The notes below the pieces were generated by a model, which did no database searches, was not told the DNA's origin, and saw nothing but the letters and a program-made list of their open reading frames with translations. Below, piece after piece: positions 1-14,014 of a DNA stretch of 64,000 nt. Within the stretch, counting starts at the first letter, position 1; each line of letters opens with the position of its first letter. Made by a program: the position numbers and the translations under genes. Source of the DNA: Dicyema japonicum (lineage: Eukaryota > Dicyemida > Rhombozoa > Dicyemidae); NCBI GenBank assembly GCA_011109175.1, contig RDEW01000004.1:1569591-1633590 (forward strand), read 5' to 3'.

Positions 1-1
1 G

Positions 2-484
2 ATGGTTTTTGTTATCACGCTTGGGACAATTTATGACTTTTATTATCCTTATCCAGAATCCAAAACTTTACTTATTACTTGTGTCGCAGCGTAAATTTTA
101 TTTTTTACTTTTAGATATTATCTAATGTGCCCTATTTATTATTATTACTTATACTTTGTAATGAAGGATATTGTCTATGAGGGAGTTTACGCTGACTGTG
201 CTTGCCAAAGTCCTGATATCCAATTCAGGGTTTCTATTAAATCTAAAAAGTATTTATTTTAATCCTTCAAATTACACCCTTAATTTATTTGTATATATAG
301 GTTTTCGTCAATTTTTACAATCACAGTGGAAGGACGCTATGTAGGGAAAACTTTATGGCATTCTTCAAAAGAGGATGTTTCATACTCAAAATGGTTTGAT
401 GAAAGTGGGAAGTTCATGGAGGATGTTTTGGAAGAAAGATTAATAGGCATGACAAATAAAGTCTTTAATCAAGTTGAAAAATGA
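2..484 (+). CDS. SPCS2: Signal peptidase complex subunit 2, 3' part (5' end outside window)
   Basis: Three exons are visible: 2-90, 115-249 and 301-484, separated by GT-AG introns of 24 and 51 nt. The spliced frame is open to a TGA at 482-484. The product carries YDFYYPYPESK followed by two hydrophobic stretches and a soluble tail with YSKWFDESGKFMEDVLEERL, which matches the layout of SPCS2: membrane segments, a PFPESK-like motif, then a C-terminal part resembling SIAKFFDHSGTLVMD of the animal protein. Known role of the family: a non-catalytic ER-membrane subunit of the signal peptidase complex. The N-terminal part lies upstream of base 1. No frame break is seen. Identity is inferred from these motifs and the membrane pattern. 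Confidence 0.85.
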
Positions 485-499
485 TTGTTACTTTTAAAT

Positions 500-905
500 T
501 GGATTTAATTTATTTATTCAGGAAACTTTGCCTGTTTGTTTAGGAGGAATGGGAATTACCGTAACTTCGGTTGGCGCATTAAGTGCATATTTAGCTCCTC
601 GAAAAATTTGATGGATACAGTCCTCAACTCTTAATCCGGACTGAATGTATCTATGACACCTTCAAGAGCTGTTGAATTGTGCAAGGACATATATCTTAAT
701 GTTCTGGAGGGTGGCGCTAATCAGAAAGCGTATTCGAGACTATCCTTGTGCCGAGATTGGCAACCAGCTGAATGGTGAGGCAGTGTGAATATTCGCTACG
801 TCTTGGTCTTAAAGTGTATGAGAAGAGAAAATGTCTTTGTGGACGTTTGATCGATCCATATGGCTACTATTCACTATCGTACAGGTTGAGGGGGGCCGTT
901 TCCCA
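500..905 (+). mobile_element. Family A RLE-type non-LTR retroelement, decayed fragment
   Basis: At 520-610 the translation reads LPVCLGGMGITVTSVGALSA, the post-reverse-transcriptase motif also present in the larger family A copy at 52.5-54.8 kb (LPVSLGGLGILSTKDLACPA). At 790-890 a second frame gives LRLGLKVYEKRKCLCGRLID, matching the zinc-knuckle segment that precedes the restriction-like endonuclease. Frames change and stops occur between the two, so this is a dead remnant directly downstream of SPCS2. Confidence 0.6.
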
Positions 906-984
906 AGGCATGCCTGTCTCAACTTGACGTTGAAAAACTTACTTTCTTCTGCTTACAATGAGTTATATGTGCTTTAGTTGTTTG

Positions 985-1190
985 GGGATGTTTAAGAAAC
1001 GAAAAAACTGAATCCCTTATCAAGGAACGTTGAACCCATAAACTTTAAAAAAATTGTCAAGGCATCTGGAACAGACTTTGTGAGAAAACCTGTCAAACGG
1101 GACCCTCATTCTGAAAGAAAATTTGTCGGAACGCAGTCTGAACACCAAGAAGAACTGCTAAGATTGCTTAAGGAGGCCGTGATTGCCTAG
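985..1190 (+). CDS. Small unrecognised basic ORF, possible last exon
   Basis: From 999 to the TAG at 1188-1190 one frame encodes a charged segment including PVKRDPHSERKFVGTQSEHQ and ends LLRLLKEAVIA. AATAAA-type signals lie just downstream at about 1228-1240. An ATG at 988 (MFKKRK) is in a different frame and would join this frame only if one A is missing from the A6 run at 1002-1007. No family is recognised. It could be the last exon of a gene whose upstream exons were overrun by retroelement sequence, or chance. It does not resemble the neighbouring family A remnant. Confidence 0.35.
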
Positions 1191-3194
1191 AATAATTTTG
1201 TTTTTTGGTAACGATGATTACTGGTTTATAAATAAATAAAAATTTAAAATAACATTTTAAAAATCCAAGAGAAAACAGCAACGCTTTAACAAATAAAGAA
1301 TACAGACTTTTTCAAAGATGTCAAATTTGTTCCTCTTGCGATAGATATTTCAAGCATTTGAACCTTCGTCTTTTTCTTTTTTTTGCTGCTGATCTCATAA
1401 GTCTAATCTCAGCTCGTTCAGATGACTTTCGAGAACAGCTGTTCCAACATATTTCCATTACGATATAAGGAATATCTATGATTTAAGTATGTTGCCCTCC
1501 ACTCTTTCTATTTTTTATGAATAAAATTAATTCAATTTTAAGAATTTAAATGGGTTTTTATTAATGTTTAGGTGTTACGTTAGCAACTTATCTAAATCCT
1601 TGTAGTGCCTAAACTGAATATTATTTTTGACTTTAATTCTTTTTTCTGTTTGGTTTCGTTGGTTATTGTATAATTGAGTGCCGTATATATTCCTTTCATC
1701 TAAAATTATTCTTGTTTTCTATAAGCATGTCAAATTCAACAAATACTTTAAAATCTTTCAATTGACTGACAGTATCCACATAATTTTTCATATTCAAAAG
1801 TTTCAGATAAACCCTTGATTTTGTTTTCTAATTATTCGTTCTGAGTTATTAGTCGACTTTAAACTAAAAATTAACTTAAAATCTCATCACTTATATTTTT
1901 TTAAATTTTGACAGTCAATTCCTCGTTTATCATTTTTTATTATTTCTATTTTTTCTTTCATTTGTCTATTTTTCTTTTTTATTTCGACTTCTCCTATAGC
2001 CTAGTTTTAATTTCATCAGAATACTTTCATTTTCATTTTATTACTTGGTGGAACATTAGGTCGAGTTACTTCACTACTGACGAATGGTTTCACTATTATT
2101 CCATTTAATAAAATAAGCAAGTTTGAATAAATTAGCCCAAAATCTTACCATTTGAAAGGAAATCTTTAAGAAAAATATTTTTTTCATTTATATATTTTTG
2201 ATTACTCAGAGGATTTCGTAATGACTGATTCATCCCTAACATAAAATTTACCGAATTTTGCTATTTAAAAATCATCACAATCATAAAACAAAACGTTAAT
2301 TGTGGTTGAAAGCTAATTGATTCTTTATTAGTCAATGAAAACGCGTTTGTACAAGACGTTAACGAGTTCATTAGAGTCATGCCAGAAGTAGGAGTCCATC
2401 ATGCTATACAGGAAAAAACTATTAAACAGGGTGAATCTACAGGAGACAAAATAATCAGCCAGTTTGAATTTAATCTTTGACTCTTCTACAAATCACAAAG
2501 TAGTTAGGGTAATACTTATGAAGGATTGTTAAAAATATTGAACTTATGATTGGAATTTTTACCAGCAACCTTTTCCGAATTATGAGTTTTCCACTAACTG
2601 AATGTTAAACATCAGGACTTGTCATTTATTGCAAAAGCTTTTTTCTGTCTCTACATGTTTTATGCATTGCTTAGATCTTTTTCAGGCCTCATTCCGAAAG
2701 GAATTTTTATTGCTACACTTTTTGTTTTCTCAAACACAAGATAATTAATTTTTGCCAGTGAAGAATAACCCTCGAACCCATATATAATGGAGGGAAGAAT
2801 GTTTCTTGAAATATATGAATAAAAATCGATAATTCAAAAATTCTTTTTTCGGTTTTGCGGTTTCACAAGCATTTGAATAATCGAAACTTTTTAACAATTA
2901 AGGGCGTGACCATACTTTAAACTAGCATCTAATAGAAGCCAAAAACCTAAATGAAGCTTTTAGATCCTAGTCGAATATTTTTATCCTTATTTAGCTATGT
3001 TCGGAAAGCTATCCTAACAGTCTATAATATTCTTACAGACCAGAGCTATCAAAACATTATCGCTCCTGAAAATATATAAACGATTTTCGAATCATTACAT
3101 CTTCATGGAGGCCAATATTGATCATCATAAATTATGGAAGTTCAAAATGTTATGACAAAATTATATTTAAATTATAAAAACAAGTTAAAAAAAG
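1191..3194. other. A+T-rich stretch without a supportable gene
   Basis: Mostly low-complexity A+T-rich sequence. A coding-like island at 2330-2480 on the plus strand (containing FIRVMPEVGVHHAIQEK) and another at about 2600-2750 are unassigned and look like retroelement debris. A short open frame at 1908-2108 is T-rich noise. No RNA gene or clear repeat was recognised. Confidence 0.4.
3187..3193 (-). terminator. Pol III T-run after tRNA-Val
   Basis: On the minus strand a run of seven T follows the discriminator base almost immediately, the usual RNA polymerase III stop for a tRNA gene. Confidence 0.7.
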
Positions 3195-3267
3195 TACTCA
3201 GACTGGGATTCGAACCCAGGACCTTTCGCGTGTGAGGCGAACGTGATAACCACTACACCATCCAAGC
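3195..3267 (-). tRNA. tRNA-Val (anticodon CAC)
   Basis: Read on the minus strand, this 73-nt sequence folds as a full cloverleaf. The acceptor GCTTGGA pairs with TCTGAGT including G-U pairs, the D-arm region is GTGTAGTGGTTATCAC (A box), the anticodon arm is TTCGC-CTCACAC-GCGAA giving anticodon CAC, and the T-arm is CTGGG-TTCGAAC-CCAG (B box GGTTCGAAC). It closely resembles animal tRNA-Val(CAC). There is no intron, the discriminator is A, and a T7 terminator follows. The gene stands alone between A+T-rich stretches, with no SINE-like tail seen. Confidence 0.93.
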
Positions 3268-3789
3268 GATCGAAATTAAAATTATAAAAAACAAAATAGA
3301 ATTTATTGTTTAAATTTTTTTCTTTAGTTCAATATGAAGATCATAAAAGTTTATGTATATTTTTCCTGAGTTATCTAATTGAAGGGATATTATCACTTAT
3401 TTAACAAATGTGCTTTTATATAACCATTCCCCAATTTGTGAAGTCGAATATAGGCATTTAAAAATACTTTAATCAAATAGATATCAATTTTTCTTAGTTA
3501 TCTTTACTAAGAAAAAGTTGAGTGGTCTCAATACTTTTTGAAATTCTGTCTGATGTCTTTTTTCATTAAAATGTTGATCGATGTAGTTTTGTTTAGATGG
3601 TTCTACTATCCTAGAGCAATTTGGCAAAATAAATCTCTTTTAGGTGTTTTTTTTAAATATGTAAGTTTTGGAAATTGCTTTTAAAATTCGTTCCTTTTTT
3701 TGCCTCTGAGTTTTAGTGGTTTTATAATTGAGTGAAAGATAATAAAAATCTTTCTTGAAATGAAGACTGTTATCCAGATTGCCACTTAG
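3268..3789. other. A+T-rich spacer
   Basis: No open frame, repeat or RNA gene that can be supported on either strand. Confidence 0.4.
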
Positions 3790-4450
3790 AGATTGCAACA
3801 AAATCTGTACCGTCTTAGCGAATCATTACTGAAGAACCGCCTGTCTACCAGCACTGAGAAGTCCATCACAACTCTTTTCAAATCTGAAAAGAGACTGGGA
3901 AGACTGATAGTCAGTTTACAAACAAACAATGGTGTTAATTTTTTAGAAAATCTCAAAAGATCCTTTGAGTTATTTTTTACAAGGGCATGTCATTCTCGCC
4001 CCCATGTTGAAAAAGTTATAACAAAATGTGAAAAGAAGACTAACGTGTTGAAATGTCTTTCTCGCTTATGGATGATCAGAAATCATCCTTGAATTCTATA
4101 TATAACCAATACATTGAAACATGTATTTCTGCATGTGGCATCTGGGATCCATTCATTTCTTGGACAAATGTTTAAAAAATCAAGGATAGCCGAAAAAAGG
4201 CTCTAAAAGTCCGAAACGATGTACTTATAGATTCATAGTCTCAAATGCCTCTAGAATCCATGATACGCATGAACTGTGGAACGAGCAGTCTTGGCTACAA
4301 AGATGTAGTCATTTGGCCAATAAGTGCATGTGTGTGGTCGAGGGATGAGCATCGGACTAAGTTGATGTCTTTGCTAGAGCGTGCTGGGATCACGTAATTA
4401 GTATCCATGGTCTTTGGTATTATTAGGACAATTTCAGCGTTGAAATAGTA
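3790..4450 (+). mobile_element. Jockey/CR1-like LINE, C-terminal and 3' end fragment
   Basis: The frame from 3793 to 4092 contains LSTSTEKSITTLFKSEKR, equivalent to the NRLTISATKSICSTFTSDRR segment just after the YADD motif in the better LINE copy at 37-41 kb. It is followed by YNQYIETCISACGIW (compare LYQQTIAPAIEYASVAW) and, near 4350-4400, RDEHRTKLMSLLERAGIT before a stop. The last 130 bases recur at 18.6 kb (plus) and 36.9 kb (minus), so they mark the common 3' end of one subfamily. Several stops and frame changes show it is dead. Confidence 0.65.
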
Positions 4451-4879
4451 CAAATAAGACAATATCCTATTTTTGTCCTAAATTGTACAATTTCCGCTTT
4501 ATTAATTAAGTTCCACATGTGCAGCACATGAGACTAGCATTCGGTCACTCACACGATAACATTTGTAGATTGAATTCCAATAACTCTTATAAATAGCAAA
4601 TCCTTGCCCATAATGGTGAGATTCTGATGCTATGAGGATGATTCTGTGATCATTTTGTAACAATTTACTCCACACTTGACTCTAAGTATTCACATCCTAG
4701 CACAAGATTATTTGTTTCGAAACATCGTTCACGCATCTGACATTAAATTATAGAACGGTAAAATCCGCTGATGGCCTCATATTTGATTAAGTCTTCGTGC
4801 AATTGATTTGTTTCACTAACTCAACCAAAAAATTGTTTTTATTGTAGGTTATTCTAAATTTATTCGTATTCCTTACCGA

Positions 4880-5235
4880 CTTCTCCGTTCACTCTGGATC
4901 TTTTCATTGCAGAAGACTTAAACAACCTTACAAGTAACACCAACTAGCATTCGATCTAACAAAATACGACGTCTCTGTTTGTTGTCTACAAGAGACAAAA
5001 ACGACCGTACAATTTACAGAACTGTTTAGAAAATTCCACTTTTTTACCCTTTCATCGGCCTGCCGACACTATGGTCTCGGATTTGCAGTCCATCAGGACC
5101 TGATTCACTGTGTTACCTCACATTATAATGGAAATGGCGGACGACCTAGACTACCTAAGAGAATTAGCGAGCAACAGAGGATCATGGTCCAGGCTGACGG
5201 AGAAGATGATTAGGAATACGGCACAAGGGAAACTT
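4880..5235 (+). mobile_element. LINE fragment: APE endonuclease start joined to C-terminal end
   Basis: At about 4945-5110 the translation gives FDLTKYDVSVCCLQETKTTV followed by HYGLGFAVHQDLIHCV, the N-terminal part of an APE-type endonuclease of the L1/RTE kind. Immediately downstream (5129-5230) comes ADDLDYLRELASNRGSWSRL, which looks like the extreme C-terminus of such a LINE. The reverse transcriptase between them is absent, so this is an internally deleted copy. A related C-terminus lies at 6010-6110. Confidence 0.5.
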
Positions 5236-5464
5236 AACTAATTTTATCTTTTCTCGGGAGTGCTTTTTAATAATATAATAATATTCTAAATTAAATTCTA
5301 AAAAATTATATTTTTTCGATTGAAAATTGTCGTTTAATTATTATTGGTTTAATTATAAAATCTATATATGTTATTTTATAATTTTATTAAATATACATAG
5401 AATACATTATTAATTCATAATCCTTATTTCAGTAAGTATATTCCGGATTTTTATAATCCTTAGA

Positions 5465-5902
5465 ATGCCACTAAATTTCGATGAAGTTAATGAATTTGAC
5501 TCTGAAAATTTAAATAAAGTTGAAACAAACATCAAAAACACTCTTCCAGATTTGGAAAGTAAATTTTATTTGAAATTTTAAGCATTAGCCGATGAAAAAC
5601 GGAAAGAACAAGTATTTGGTGAAATCTCTAACTGCACCAAGAGACTTAATCATGTGGACATTGTTGATAATAGTCAAGATACTAGTTTAATGATTTTTAA
5701 TTTTCTAGTTGCAAAACAAGAATTCAGAAGGTCACAATTGCTTGAATCATTAAATTCCAATGAAGTCAATCTTAATAAAACAAAGCCCAGAGAAGTCACG
5801 GCAGAAACATGTAAAAAAATTTTATCAATCTTAGATGCTAAAGAAAAAGTTGCGAGAGAAAATTTAATTAAGCAGATTAGTAAGGATAATAATTCTAATT
5901 AA
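5465..5902 (+). CDS. Unrecognised small helical protein, two exons
   Basis: Exons 5465-5558 and 5583-5902 are joined across a 24-nt GT-AG intron, giving 137 residues from ATG to TAA. The product is acidic-to-neutral, rich in Lys, Glu, Asn and Leu, predicted mostly helical, without signal peptide or membrane segment. The C-terminal stretch TCKKILSILDAKEKVARENL loosely resembles the TCK..L motif of the mitochondrial MIX23/CCDC58 family, but the spacing differs and I do not claim homology. An AATAAAA signal follows at about 5911. The short intron and clean frame support a real gene. Retroelement debris lies on both sides. Confidence 0.6.
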
Positions 5903-6009
5903 TTCTTCTAATAAAATAATTTTGATTCGGTTAATATAAAATGATTTCAAAAGACTTTTCCCTATTGAAATTTACAAAGATCTTAGCACTGTAAAGAAAA
6001 AAACTCGTA

Positions 6010-6110
6010 AATGCAGACGACCTAGATGTCCTTCGAAAAATCGCCTTTTTGATGAATCTAACATGGAAGATTGTCCACGGTGTTACAGAAGCGGCGAGGA
6101 GATAACTTTC
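6010..6110 (+). mobile_element. LINE C-terminal scrap
   Basis: The sequence encodes NADDLDVLRKIAFLMNLTWK followed by a stop; it is a diverged second copy of the C-terminus seen at 5129-5230. Confidence 0.4.
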
Positions 6111-6379
6111 TTCTAGTTGCGTTTGATAAATAATAGTACAAAAGACTCGTCGTATTGCTAATTGTTATCTCATAATAATTTTACATAATCCAAATTCATG
6201 TCATTACTGAAGTCGTCACAAAGTTTATTTCTAAGAAAAATTTTAAGAGATCCTCTAGAATTCTAAAAAATTTCCTGGTTTTCATGTGTAGAGAAAATAG
6301 CCTACATTTGTAGCGAACTGACCTTCTTTTCCTTACTACCAAATAGTTTGCTTGATAATGGCTGCAGGACGAACGCCGA

Positions 6380-7335
6380 GCTACCAGGATAAAGTGACGT
6401 TGAACCTAACTCTGGACAAGTCAATTCAGCGAAAGTCGAGTCTACACGCACCGCCATTTGTGATTCCAGACTATACCCGTCGTTTATCTTCCAGTCTTGA
6501 ATCCATCATAACTTGGTACTAGATAGTCGTCCACTTGATCCATGACGCGATTCAATTTTTTGTCATATTTCTTATTAATTATCTTCATTCTATTTTGAAT
6601 ATTCGTTAGTTTTGACCTGATTTAGACACTCCTTTGATCCAATGTATTTTCTAGGAGTAATCTTAGCTCCTTTTGTTCCTTTACAATCTTGGTACATCGG
6701 GACAAGTTTTATCTTTGCGTAGTGCTGGAATCTCGGTCATGATCATCTCATCAGCCGTAGAGAAAATTTTATCTTTAATGAAAGTCCATATCTTTTCAAA
6801 AGGAGTTCGTTATCAGTGTTTCCGATAATTTCATCAATCGAAATTTAATTGTTTTCTCTCCTCTGTGCGGATTGCCTTGTATATTCTCTCCTCTGTCACA
6901 GGATCTCATAACTGCGGATTTTTATAGAAAACGAGCGGACACTAATTTATAATCACTGTCAGTCTCGGTTTTTACACACTATCTCGAACCACGTAGAGGT
7001 TGTTTTTCTTCTGAGCGGTATATGATGTAGTCTATCTTATTAAAGATGTTGATTATTTTTCCCGTGGAAACAAGTCTTCTTCCAGCCCATGAGTTTACGA
7101 CGAGCGTGGAATGAAAGCAGGTGTTGCATAGAAAACACTAAATACTTTTCACCTGTGTTAATTTAGGATAGATTCTGATTCATCTTCCTTGCCGACTGAT
7201 AAAAATCTCATTTTTTTGACTCCTACCTCCGTATTCCAGCCTCCTGCAACGAAGATTGAAGTTCTTTCATTTTTCTTTCAATTTATTGTAGAATCGGTAA
7301 AGCTTTTCAGGATTCCTCATGTGGAATAAAAAAGA
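6380..7335 (-). mobile_element. LINE (L1/RTE-like) endonuclease region, decayed
   Basis: On the minus strand from about 7330 down, pieces of translation follow the order of an APE-endonuclease LINE: PEKLYRFYNKLKEK, then NTCFHSTLVVNSWAGRR, IINIFNKIDYIIY and KTETDSDYKLVSARF. These correspond to the tail of the endonuclease (NTCF...W.SP...IDYI...D...GSDH in intact elements). Stops and frame changes are frequent. Confidence 0.45.
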
Positions 7336-7479
7336 AATGAAACAAAAAGGTAGTGGAAACTTATGCAGATTTTTCAAATAGGAGATTTTGGAAGTAATTG
7401 AATCGCTATCAAATTAGAGAACATGAGGATGCGGCGAATTTATAACTTCATCGTTAAGTAGATTACGTCCCTGCATAAT

Positions 7480-8900
7480 TTTTTGACCCAAGAAATTGAA
7501 AAGGTGATAAAAGAACAGAATACTCTTGTAAAAACGAATGAATTGACTAACAAAATCAAAAGTTTAGCAAACAAAAAACTAAACAGTGTTAAACTCTTCA
7601 AGGCAGTCAATGAACATGCAACTTCCTTGTTTAATAATTATATTGGTTTATCAACATGAATTTGAATAATTATATTGGTTTATCAACATAAATTGACAAA
7701 AGTATACTAAGAATATTCGTGAATGGCTGGATTCACTACAAAGTTGCGAATAAAGAACGGTCACGTTTACCTCTAGATATTCTTGGAAAAGAATTAGCAT
7801 CAATCATTTACAAGAGTGAAAATATCCTTTTTCAAATTTAAAATGATCTCCAAATCAAGGCTAACAATTGATTGGGAAAGCAGGAATCTTTTGGATTTTA
7901 AATTTAACGATAACACATATGGCCACAATCGTGGAATCCTGACTAGAAAATACCGTATTGAGAATAAAGAAGATATGAAAAAGCTAATAGAAGTACAACA
8001 GTACGAAATACTGGAAAAATAAAGAAAAAACATATGCATTTTATCTTATTCCGGAATCATGTCAATTCCCCCTATGAACTCTCAAAATACATCGCAACGC
8101 ACCAAAAGTACGAGTGGAAACCGTGTCCAATAAGGCAGGCTACAGTGAACGACCGTCCTTGCCGACTCAACGACTTCCAGATCACTTAGTTAGTTGGAAA
8201 CTTTTTCCTTTTCTTTTAACCTAGTGATCCTGGGTTAATAAAATAAATAAATCATTGCTAACGGCTGATCCATGGAAATAATTCCCCAAGATTTGAAAGA
8301 ATACTGTGTTTTATACAATATCGTAGTGTGATTTTTGAGCAAAATGATACAAGATGTAAACATTGGAACTCGATAAAAAACAGTAAACTATTTAGCAACA
8401 AGATGTAAAAGAATGCTAAATAGTGCTTACATATGTCGCCATAATGAGGAAGTCTGATGCATACACCTACATCTGTGCTGCCAATTTAGAATAAAAAATC
8501 AAAAAAATTGAAGACTCACTCAGTACAATCAGTGAATTTGTAGAAATAAGTTTAGATACAACTATCGCATCTGATTCTAAAGTTGAGAACAAATATTTGT
8601 ATTCGATAAAATTGAGAATACAATAACTTTAATAGAAGTGAGAATTATATTCTAACAACTGCTAAACAATGTCGAAGTCTAGAAAGCACACAAGTATAAT
8701 CTCGTAGTAAACTACCTCGGATTAATACACAAAACAAAAGTGCATATAGTCCCATTAGTTTTGATTTGGGATTGGATCGTCAGCAAATACTACAAACACT
8801 ATTTAGATGCCTTGAAGCTCATCCTGTGAAAGCCTACATACAGTATGTCAAGATTAAGAAGACAAGATAACATTCTTAATAGATACAGAGATGAAATGCA
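7480..8900 (+). mobile_element. Family B RLE-type retroelement, C-terminal half, decayed and interrupted
   Basis: Segments align in order with the family B element at 29.6-33.0 kb. KKLNSVKLFKAVNEHATSLF (about 7575) matches LNARNLFLALNEYAVSLL. LPLDILGKELASIIYKSENI (about 7770) matches the segment after the reverse transcriptase. RHNEEV (about 8430), FDKIENTITLIEV (about 8600) and LGLIHKTKVHIVPLVLIWDW (about 8715) match the zinc-knuckle/endonuclease part (RHNEVV, DQVLIIEV, MGQMLGCKVLVIPIVMTW). A LINE 3' tail at 8090-8257 sits inside it. Many stops: dead. Confidence 0.6.
8090..8257 (+). mobile_element. Jockey-like LINE 3' tail inserted in family B copy
   Basis: The block from GATCACTTAGTTAGTTGG to a tail of the form GTTAATAAAATAAATAAATC is nearly the same as the 3' end of the LINE at 15.0-17.6 kb (GATCACTTAGTTAGTTGAG, then a TAATAATAAAAA tail). 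It is a strongly 5'-truncated insertion, as usual for LINEs. Confidence 0.6.
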
Positions 8901-9365
8901 AATTGGGAACGAAGATGAGAAGGAAGCAAATATTAAAGCCTACTTTGAGAATACTTCGAAGTTAGTGAGAGGCAGAACGATTTGGGAACCAAGTCTATCG
9001 GTTTTATTGTTAACATGTTAGATAAGGTGGATAAGATAGTTGGTGACTCCTAGAAACTCGAAAACATAAGTGTCTAATTAAGTAAGTATAACTTATCTTT
9101 TATTCGATTAAGACTAGAAACGTATGAACCATTATCTTTCACGTATATACATAATTCTAGATCAAATTTACCCAATTTTGTGCCGGACGATATTCAAACA
9201 TGGATACTTTTAGCATCAAAATCCTTAGTATTAAAACTTCGAGTTTCCCACGTTTCCCGAGCTTGAAATTCCGTCTTAATTCTCTAGAAAATAATTTGAT
9301 TAAACTTATTTAAGTAACATAAATTTAGATAAAATTCAATACAAACAAATTTATTCTTATATCAA
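8901..9365. other. No supportable gene downstream of RECQL5
   Basis: A coding-like island (RYRDEMQIGNEDEKEANIKA, about 8880-8960) may be the end of the family B copy. The rest is A+T-rich and contains the 3' flank of RECQL5. Confidence 0.3.
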
Positions 9366-11913
<2,548 letters not shown>

Positions 11914-12629
11914 ATGTCTACTCCAGTCTGGTTATATGTACCTAATATCATTGGTTTCTGAGCTGTTTAAAAGTTAGGCTATTTAAGAATTCTACTTCTT
12001 TTTCTCTTTGTCTTACTATTCTCTTTCGAACTGCATTTTGGCTTCGATTCTTTATTGTGTTAGTATGGGTCTTGATGCTCTGGACGGATATGCTGCTAGA
12101 GCACTGAACCAATGTTAATCTTAGTCTTCATTTTAGCTTCATTATTTGGCGCTTTTTTGGATATGATAACTGACAGAGTCACAACTATGTGTCTGATTTC
12201 TATACTTGTTGCGCTTTATCCAGAATTTCGATCACCTCTTCTGCTTAGCATTTCAATCGATATCGGAGGACATTGGTTGTTTTTCGCAGTGTAAATTTAT
12301 TTATTTATTTTTTGTTCGTATCAAAAAGGGCAAAGTCACAAATCTTACTCTTCAAATTTTGTTTTGAAAATCTATTATGGATCAAAAGCAGTTTTATTTG
12401 TAATTCTAGGTCGTTCTTTTTTCTTTATGTGCATTAAATGAATTGTTTTATATCAGTTTTTACCTAATTTTCTTCGAAGAGGGTTTCATTTGTAATTAAA
12501 ATTTTTATAGCTCCATTTATTTTTAATATTTTGTTCAATGCTACTCTTCCATTCGCCGTGCTTAAAGCTCTAATCACCGTGGTTCATATTCAGGTGGCGT
12601 ATTCGATGGTGAGCACTAAAGTTGATTGA
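11914..12629 (+). CDS. CDIPT: CDP-diacylglycerol--inositol 3-phosphatidyltransferase
   Basis: Six exons (11914-11953, 11978-12113, 12137-12290, 12336-12390, 12410-12491, 12511-12629) with introns of 24, 23, about 45, 19 and 19 nt; the 19-nt ones are the shortest in the window. The product (about 194 residues) starts with VPNIIGYLRI and carries the CDP-alcohol phosphotransferase signature as GLDALDGYAARALNQSSLFG then FLDMITDR (D-G-x2-A-R...G...D...D). Further matches to CDIPT are KIYYGSKA, CALNELFY and LKALITVVH. It makes phosphatidylinositol from CDP-diacylglycerol and inositol in the ER membrane; several hydrophobic helices are visible. One extra base is needed to explain a frame change in the T-rich stretch near 11999-12003. 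Divergent to RECQL5. Confidence 0.88.
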
Positions 12630-13149
12630 TTCTAATGATTCTTTCTTTTATCGATTTTTTTCATTTTTCATGCTGAATTTATTATCTTGAGAATAAAAAT
12701 ATTCTATTTAAGAAATCTAATTGATGGAAAATTAACAAAAAATAAAGTTAGTTGTTATGGCAAGGATTCCATTATGATCTGAACACGAAATTTGAGTTAC
12801 TTCTCATTATCGTAAGTCCAATGTTCTGGAAGAGCCATCGCGTCATTCTAGGCTCACCTTTCTGAGTCCGATTAACCTGATCAACTTAGACGTACTCTGG
12901 CCACTAACGCCTGACGTCTCAATGGAGATCGACTGGAAAGCGAACCGGTGCTCAAGTTGTAATTATTGAATCCCGTTAGCATAATTGATGCAGAATTTCC
13001 TCTCACAATAAAGACTAAAATAAACTGTAGGAGCCACTGAGTGTAGTCAGGCATCCCAATCTTTAGAGAAAAAACTTCCGCTTATACTTTGGTTGCTTCG
13101 ATAACAATCGCGTGGAATGTGAGTCGATTCATATTTTTCCTTTAGACTT
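12630..13149. other. Spacer after CDIPT
   Basis: AATAAA-type signals at about 12692 and 12740 could serve CDIPT. No gene supported; a G+C-richer segment at 12830-12970 may be retroelement debris. Confidence 0.35.
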
Positions 13150-13905
13150 CTTTTTTTTCCTGGATTAATTTTGACCATTTTTCCAATTCAGAAAATAATT
13201 TACCACTTTCCCATGGGAAGAGAGTGGTTTCGCCCGGTCTTCGATTGGCCTGAGCAAGTCCAAGCGGCTCGAATTTGACAGGAAATCCAGCAGCCTCAAG
13301 TCCCTAAGCAATAACTCCGTTGAGTACTGCGTGTCTTTGACTCCTTCCAGCACTCCTCCGGCAGGAAAGAGCGTGAAGACTTTTCGCGTCGACCATTCTT
13401 CACATCTACACCGATGGATCGTGCAAATATCCATTCCGAGGCTGCGTCGTCGTCCAATAGTGTCTTAAGTGAGGTGCATGGTAATGCTCTGAGCCAAGCT
13501 CCACTATCGTTCGACGATGCAGAAGCCAGACAAGCCAGACGATGCTGATCAAGCACATGTTTATCTCTTCTATGATCTTTAAGCATAAAACCTTGTCCAA
13601 TTCTCGTTGTTTATTAGCGTTCGTCGGGAATTCAACACCCACTCGCGTCCAGACTTCCCGAGCCATGCATACCACTGGTTCAGCGTCCGATCCGTTAATG
13701 TAGCGTAGGATCTGTCGTGTGAGACCACTGGAACATATGTCGAAGAAAGTAATACCGGGAGGGCAAGTTCTAGTGGTGAGCGTATTCCGATTCCTCCGTA
13801 ACGAAGAGGTAGTTTGCATTGGATCCAGCCAGTTTTATCAAAGAAATGTTGAACGTTTCTTCAACGGCAGTCTTCAGCTTCTCGTCGATGACTCTTAAAA
13901 AATTC
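13150..13905 (-). mobile_element. Family A RLE-type retroelement, C-terminal part (copy Y)
   Basis: From 13905 down, minus-strand pieces in several frames read WIQCKLPLRYGGIGIRSPLE, then SGAWLRALPCTSLKTLLDDD and DICTIHRCRC (zinc-knuckle), then CRRSVGRSQRHAVLNGVI (endonuclease start) and AGFPVKFEPLGLAQANRRPG followed by TTLFPWESGKL. This is the order expected downstream of the reverse transcriptase in family A. Frame changes and in-frame stops show decay. It continues to about 13150. Confidence 0.65.
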
Positions 13906-14014
13906 ATGTCCGTGAAACATGGGGCTGTCTGTAAAAGAAAAGTGGCATAAAGTGAAAATTCCTGAGGAAGAATAAATACATGTTGGAGTCCAGGGTTTTC
14001 AAATTTGATATGAA

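Noticed and set aside
1908-2108. 66-codon Phe/Tyr-rich open frame
   Set aside because: Begins without ATG, T-rich composition, no splice context; chance in A+T-rich DNA.
7800-8039. Minus-strand hydrophobic 79-codon frame
   Set aside because: It lies antisense to the family B remnant on the plus strand and has biased composition.
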